From NCBI GenBank assembly GCA_040954595.2, contig CM082578.2:11160001-11224000 (forward strand): DNA of 64,000 nt. The letters are read 5' to 3'. Origin of the DNA: Balanoglossus misakiensis. Taxonomy: Eukaryota; Hemichordata. Positions 60,784 to 64,000 of the stretch are shown here, one piece after another; positions within the stretch are counted from its first letter, which is position 1; each line of letters starts with the position of its first letter. Position numbers and translations under genes: made by a program. Under the pieces are notes generated by a model, which saw only the letters and a program-made list of their open reading frames with translations, searched no databases and had not been told where the DNA came from.

Positions 60784-60944
60784 TTACAGCGTGAGTGAAT
60801 CCATTTTTTGGGAAGCGCCCTCTTCGGGCGTGGCTCCTTCATTCTTGGCCTTCTTCTTCTTCCCTTCTTTGTTCTTCTTTTGTTTTTTGGCCTCTTGTTC
60901 GTCGATGGGGGCGGGCTTCACAAATTTGATGATGTCTTGCATAT
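60784..60944 (-). CDS. SARS1: SARS1 last exon: C-terminal lysine-rich tail
   Basis: Encodes [12 protein letters not shown], then a hydrophilic tail with [15 protein letters not shown], and the TAA stop. The clustered lysines form a bipartite-like nuclear localisation signal. Vertebrate SerRS has a similar appended segment (UNE-S) that sends the enzyme to the nucleus. Confidence 0.93.
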
Positions 60945-63900
60945 CTGCGAGAACAAATTGTGATGTGATATACCAAGACTGAAAATGAATATTTCAAGGA
61001 GAAGGCATTCATTCAACTTCCACTGGATGATGGGCGAGGCTGTGAACCCCACCAAACGCAATCCATCTTTACTGTATCTTATTTTTTTTTAACTTGGAAA
61101 ATTCCAAGGAGGTGTTTACTTACTGGGCGGCATGTACTCTTTAAGTACATCTGGTATAAGAATGCCTTCTTCAGTTTGATAATTTTCTAAGATAGCACAG
61201 ATCGTCCTGGTGGTGGCGCACATTGTGGCATTCAACATGTGGACAAACTCAGCCTGAAAAAAATGGGTGATAAAATTCTCATGAATAAATAATTACACAC
61301 AATACTCAAGATTCATAATGTACATGTAATCCAGTGTAAATAATAAGCACATCCTCTATATTAAAGGGGAAATCCGTTGTAGCTGATTTCTACATAATTT
61401 GGTAGCTTTGATGTCACTCTTTCAGAAAAAAACATATTCGCCATGTATAGGTCGCGCGATTTTTTACAAAATCTAGAGAAAGTTCCAATATGGCGTTTAC
61501 TGTAATTTGAATCATGGGAAAAAAAGCGCCAGGACCAACTTCCGCCCACCATGCTGTGGGTGATACCATTCTCCGATAGGTGTCACTGGGCGACAGACTA
61601 GGCGTATTTTCATAGCTATTGTTTGTTCTTTGCATCAGTTGATAAACAATCATCAGCAAAGTTGAAAATTTGTCATCTATTGACAGTTTTCATGAGCTAT
61701 AACCCATCGAAAATATGCAAATACGCTTAGCTTGTGACGCAGTGACACCAATCGGAAAATGGTATCACCCACACTAAGGTGGGCGGAAGTTGGTCCTGGC
61801 GCTTTTTTTCCCATGATTCAAATTACAGTAAACGCCATATTGGAACTTTCTCTAGATTTTGTAAAAAATCGCGCGACCTATACATGGCGAATATGTTTTT
61901 TTCTGAAAGAGTGACATCAAAGCTACCAAATTATGTAGAAATCAGCTACGACGGATTTCCCCTTTAAACAGATTAAAGCAGTAGGCATTGTTAAAGAACA
62001 GTGAATAACTTTGCAAATTACTTATTGAAATAAGTGAAATATATGGAATCTCAAACATCAAAGCAAAACCACAATGAAGGTCTACAACAACAAATAGCAT
62101 CTTGGAAGAATCTTGAACCCATCACCCACCTTGTCCCCCATCTTCTTAGTCTGGCCGTATCTGACCAGCAGTCTCCTGGCCTGATAATCCAGGCAATTGG
62201 AACAGGACACTAGTTCCCGGAATGCGCCCGATCCCGGAAACCACGCTTCCAGATCAAGCTTTTTAGAGGCTGCATTGTTCAGTTCACCTGAGAAACGCAA
62301 ATGCAATCAATAAGGTCAGCCATTCAGGTCATGTCCGAATGGAGCCCATACGCTGTGACCCCTCCAACAGTAATGCCGTTGAACTGCTGCCATGGACAAC
62401 AGACTGCTGTGTAATTCAGGATGTAGAAGAATATATGCAGGTGGTTGTACAGTGCATGTGAAGAAACGGTTATCTCAATCACATACCTGAAACAATGTTG
62501 ACTATCCTGTAGGGTATTCCCAGAGATTTACAGTACTCTTCGGCATTGTCAATCATCTGGTTGAACATCTCCCATGACTTGCCATCGTTGGGCGAGGTCA
62601 GACAAAACTGCTCTACCTGTGAGGAGTGAAGAGCTCCACAAAGTCAAACGAAAGGTACTGTACATATCAGTTTTTTCGAAATAAACTTGCATGGTCATTG
62701 TATGGACTCAGACCATGTCTGAAGATTCACACCATCCACAAATTACCTTTTCAAACTGATGGACTCTGAAAATACCCCGGGTATCCCGGCCGTGCGACCC
62801 AACTTCCTGTCGGAAGCACGTCGAAAATCCCGCGTAGCAAATTGGAAGAGTCTCTGTCGGTATCCATTCGTCTCGGTGGTAAGCAGCGATTGGTTGTTCT
62901 GATGTGGCGATCAGGTACTTTTCTTCGTAGCCGCCCTCGTTTCCTTTATCGCTGCCTTTGCCTATCACCTGCAGAAAGTTGGTGAAGTCCTTCAGTATTC
63001 GAATCACCGGGACGATGGAAATATTTGGACTGTATGTGAATTGAAGAATTCTTTAACTAGACTAAAATACGGGTACGGGGGAAAACAGACCCTTTCTCCG
63101 TCACTCACCTTGTAAAGTTCATCGTCGAACTGACTCAACTGGGCCACCTCCTGCATGACCTCTTTCCTCATGAAGAACGGTGTGTAGAGTGGCGTGAAGC
63201 CCTTCTTGGCCAGCATTCTCAACGCATGCTGTATGAGGGCCTGCTCCAGGAATATAATGGCTCCCTGCAAATCAAAGGGAAGTCGCTTGTTGAACACGGC
63301 CTACATTCCAACTAACAATTGCAAAGTCTTTCTTTCAAGTCAAGAACAGCTGATGTGTTAAAAGAGGACTTACTTTGAGGAAGTAGCCTCGGCTGCCGGA
63401 CACGACAGCTCCTTTTTCTTGCTCCATGCAATCTATCATGTGAATCAAATCCACGTGGGAATACTTCTTTCGGCCCTCTATCTCGCCAAAGGTACGCTCA
63501 ATGCCATTGTCATCCTGTACAGAATAGAGAATAAAAAAAGAGTGAGGAACAGGACTGCACAGTCAGTTTTGGTTGACATCATCGAATAATTTCATTACAC
63601 AACCTTTACTACTCAAATCACACAAAATATATGTAATTTTCAGAAGATATTTTAAGGGTAACAGAATATGCCAAACTGTTCTGTACCATGAGGCTTCTAA
63701 GGAACAGTAATAGAACATTATATTTGTATGCCATTGTTGTACTGTTTATCAACCAGTATTATTGTTCGTGGTTCCATAAAGCTTTTGGAAAATTCACTCC
63801 AGGCACTACAGCCAGCATCAAACAGGAACCCTCGCACTGACTGAAAACCCAAATGAACCTACCTCATCACTGCTAACTGGTACCGACTCGTGGACCAAAT

Positions 63901-64000
63901 TTCCGATTTCCTTCAAATTTTCATTTCGAATAGCTTCCATTTCCAGCCTTTCTTTGTCACAGTTTGCAATCTGTTCGTCGACCAGAACTCGAATCTTCTT
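60784..64000 (-). CDS. SARS1: Cytosolic seryl-tRNA synthetase (partial, last eight exons)
   Basis: Charges tRNA-Ser with serine in the cytosol. Eight minus-strand exons join in phase with GT-AG sites: 63863-64000 (runs off the window), 63374-63514, 63109-63264, 62747-62968, 62487-62616, 62130-62287, 61124-61253 and 60784-60944. They encode 411 residues, roughly the last four fifths of the human-length protein: the end of the N-terminal tRNA-binding coiled coil, then the class II core. Motif 1 lies in the [15 protein letters not shown] region, motif 2 in [20 protein letters not shown], and motif 3 in [16 protein letters not shown]. The tail is lysine-rich ([15 protein letters not shown]), like the nuclear-localising extension of vertebrate enzymes. 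All core residues look intact, so this is a working housekeeping gene. It is convergent with the pseudokinase gene. Confidence 0.97.
61124..61253 (-). CDS. SARS1: SARS1 exon: class II motif 3
   Basis: Reads [20 protein letters not shown] and continues LENYQTEEG. This is motif 3, whose arginine contacts ATP. Phase 0 start, phase 1 end, donor GTAAGT. Confidence 0.96.
61361..61967. mobile_element. 607-bp TTAA-flanked foldback MITE with satellite-like core
   Basis: Lies in a SARS1 intron. TTAA occurs at both edges (61361-61364 and 61964-61967), followed inward by AGGGGAAATCCG and its exact inverse. The two arms extend about 250 bases each (61365-61618 and about 61710-61963); the outer 190 bases differ at only about one position, implying recent insertion or arm homogenisation. 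The arms enclose a loop of about 90 bases. TTAA target choice fits piggyBac-type transposases; there is no coding capacity. The apparent 62-63 residue open frames on opposite strands are the two arms. The loop contains one satellite-like monomer at 61654-61720. Confidence 0.92.
61654..61720 (-). repeat. Single satellite-like monomer in the MITE loop
   Basis: On the minus strand it reads ATGGGTTATAGCTCATGAAA (a 21-nt exact match counting one more A, 61687-61707), then TCAATAGATGACAAATTTTC and AACTTTGC. The same order and spacing are found in monomers of the 3838-18641 array, where the corresponding words are TCAAAAAATGACAAATTTTC and GACTTTGCGA. About 50 of 62 positions agree by eye. Confidence 0.88.
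62130..62287 (-). CDS. SARS1: SARS1 exon: catalytic core before motif 3
   Basis: Reads [16 protein letters not shown], then [20 protein letters not shown] and RYGQTKK. These are signature segments of eukaryotic SerRS lining the serine and ATP pocket. Phase 1 start, phase 0 end. Confidence 0.96.
62487..62616 (-). CDS. SARS1: SARS1 exon: insertion after motif 2
   Basis: Reads [20 protein letters not shown], then [19 protein letters not shown], matching the segment after motif 2. Phase 0 start, phase 1 end (donor GTATGT). Confidence 0.95.
62747..62968 (-). CDS. SARS1: SARS1 exon: TSEQP loop and class II motif 2
   Basis: 74 codons, phase 0 at both ends. It contains [18 protein letters not shown], the serine-recognition region, and [20 protein letters not shown], the motif 2 loop that binds ATP and the tRNA acceptor end. 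Confidence 0.97.
63109..63264 (-). CDS. SARS1: SARS1 exon: class II motif 1
   Basis: 52 codons, phase 0 at both ends. It contains [19 protein letters not shown] and [20 protein letters not shown], the dimer-interface motif 1 region of SerRS. Confidence 0.97.
63374..63514 (-). CDS. SARS1: SARS1 exon: entry into catalytic domain
   Basis: 47 codons, phase 0 at both ends. It contains [14 protein letters not shown] and [13 protein letters not shown], the H-V-D-L and G-x-R-G-[YF] segments that precede motif 1. Confidence 0.96.
63515..63862 (-). other. SARS1: SARS1 intron
   Basis: Intron of 348 bases in which I see nothing of note. Confidence 0.7.
63863..64000 (-). CDS. SARS1: SARS1 exon (cut by window edge): tRNA-binding coiled coil
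   Basis: 46 codons are visible. The exon reads [20 protein letters not shown] and [19 protein letters not shown], the returning helix of the N-terminal arm and the link to the catalytic domain. The 5' end of the exon and the rest of the gene lie beyond position 64000. Confidence 0.93.

Noticed and set aside
61361-61967. Two nearly identical 62-63 residue proteins on opposite strands
   Set aside because: They are the two arms of a foldback element read in opposite directions, not genes.

Overview
This is animal nuclear DNA: intron-rich, mostly non-coding, and full of repeats. I see no bacterial or organellar features. The two supported genes (a Tec-family-like signalling protein and cytosolic seryl-tRNA synthetase), compact GT-AG exons, microsatellites and foldback transposons with TTAA or TTA target duplications fit a marine invertebrate, perhaps a non-vertebrate deuterostome or a lophotrochozoan. 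The sequence alone does not let me name the species.

Layout. 1-3837: no supported gene. 3838-18641: a 14.8-kb satellite of 87/88-bp monomers (about 170 copies) with nested higher-order repeats and diverged edge monomers. 19550-22090: older diverged modules flanking a clean 126-bp tandem array (20541-21470). 22091-30800: no supported gene, but an 812-bp foldback element with 45-bp terminal inverted repeats at 26511-27322. 30801-57465 (+): an 18-exon gene that I assembled by hand; all 17 splice junctions keep frame and it encodes 1148 residues. 57466-60783: intergenic, holding the two 3' ends. 60784-64000 (-): the last eight exons of seryl-tRNA synthetase, with the 5' part beyond the window. 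The two genes are convergent.

The + strand gene is the main discovery. It has a Tec-type PH domain, a complete Btk-type zinc motif (H172, C183, C184, C194), no recognisable proline-rich region or SH3 domain, an SH2 domain with its FLVR arginine (R292), and a Tec-like kinase domain. In that kinase domain the glycine loop, the VAIK lysine, the alpha-C glutamate, the HRD aspartate and the DFG motif are all replaced, while C-lobe landmarks survive. It is followed by a tail of about 490 residues in one exon, rich in basophilic R-x-x-S sites and ending in coiled coil. I read it as a catalytically dead, phosphotyrosine-reading scaffold built on a Tec chassis.

The second discovery links two repeats. 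A 607-bp TTAA-flanked foldback element in a synthetase intron (61361-61967) carries in its roughly 90-bp central loop a sequence that clearly matches one monomer of the distant 14.8-kb satellite, including a 21-nt exact match. The satellite probably arose by tandem amplification of the core of such an element, or the element captured a monomer.
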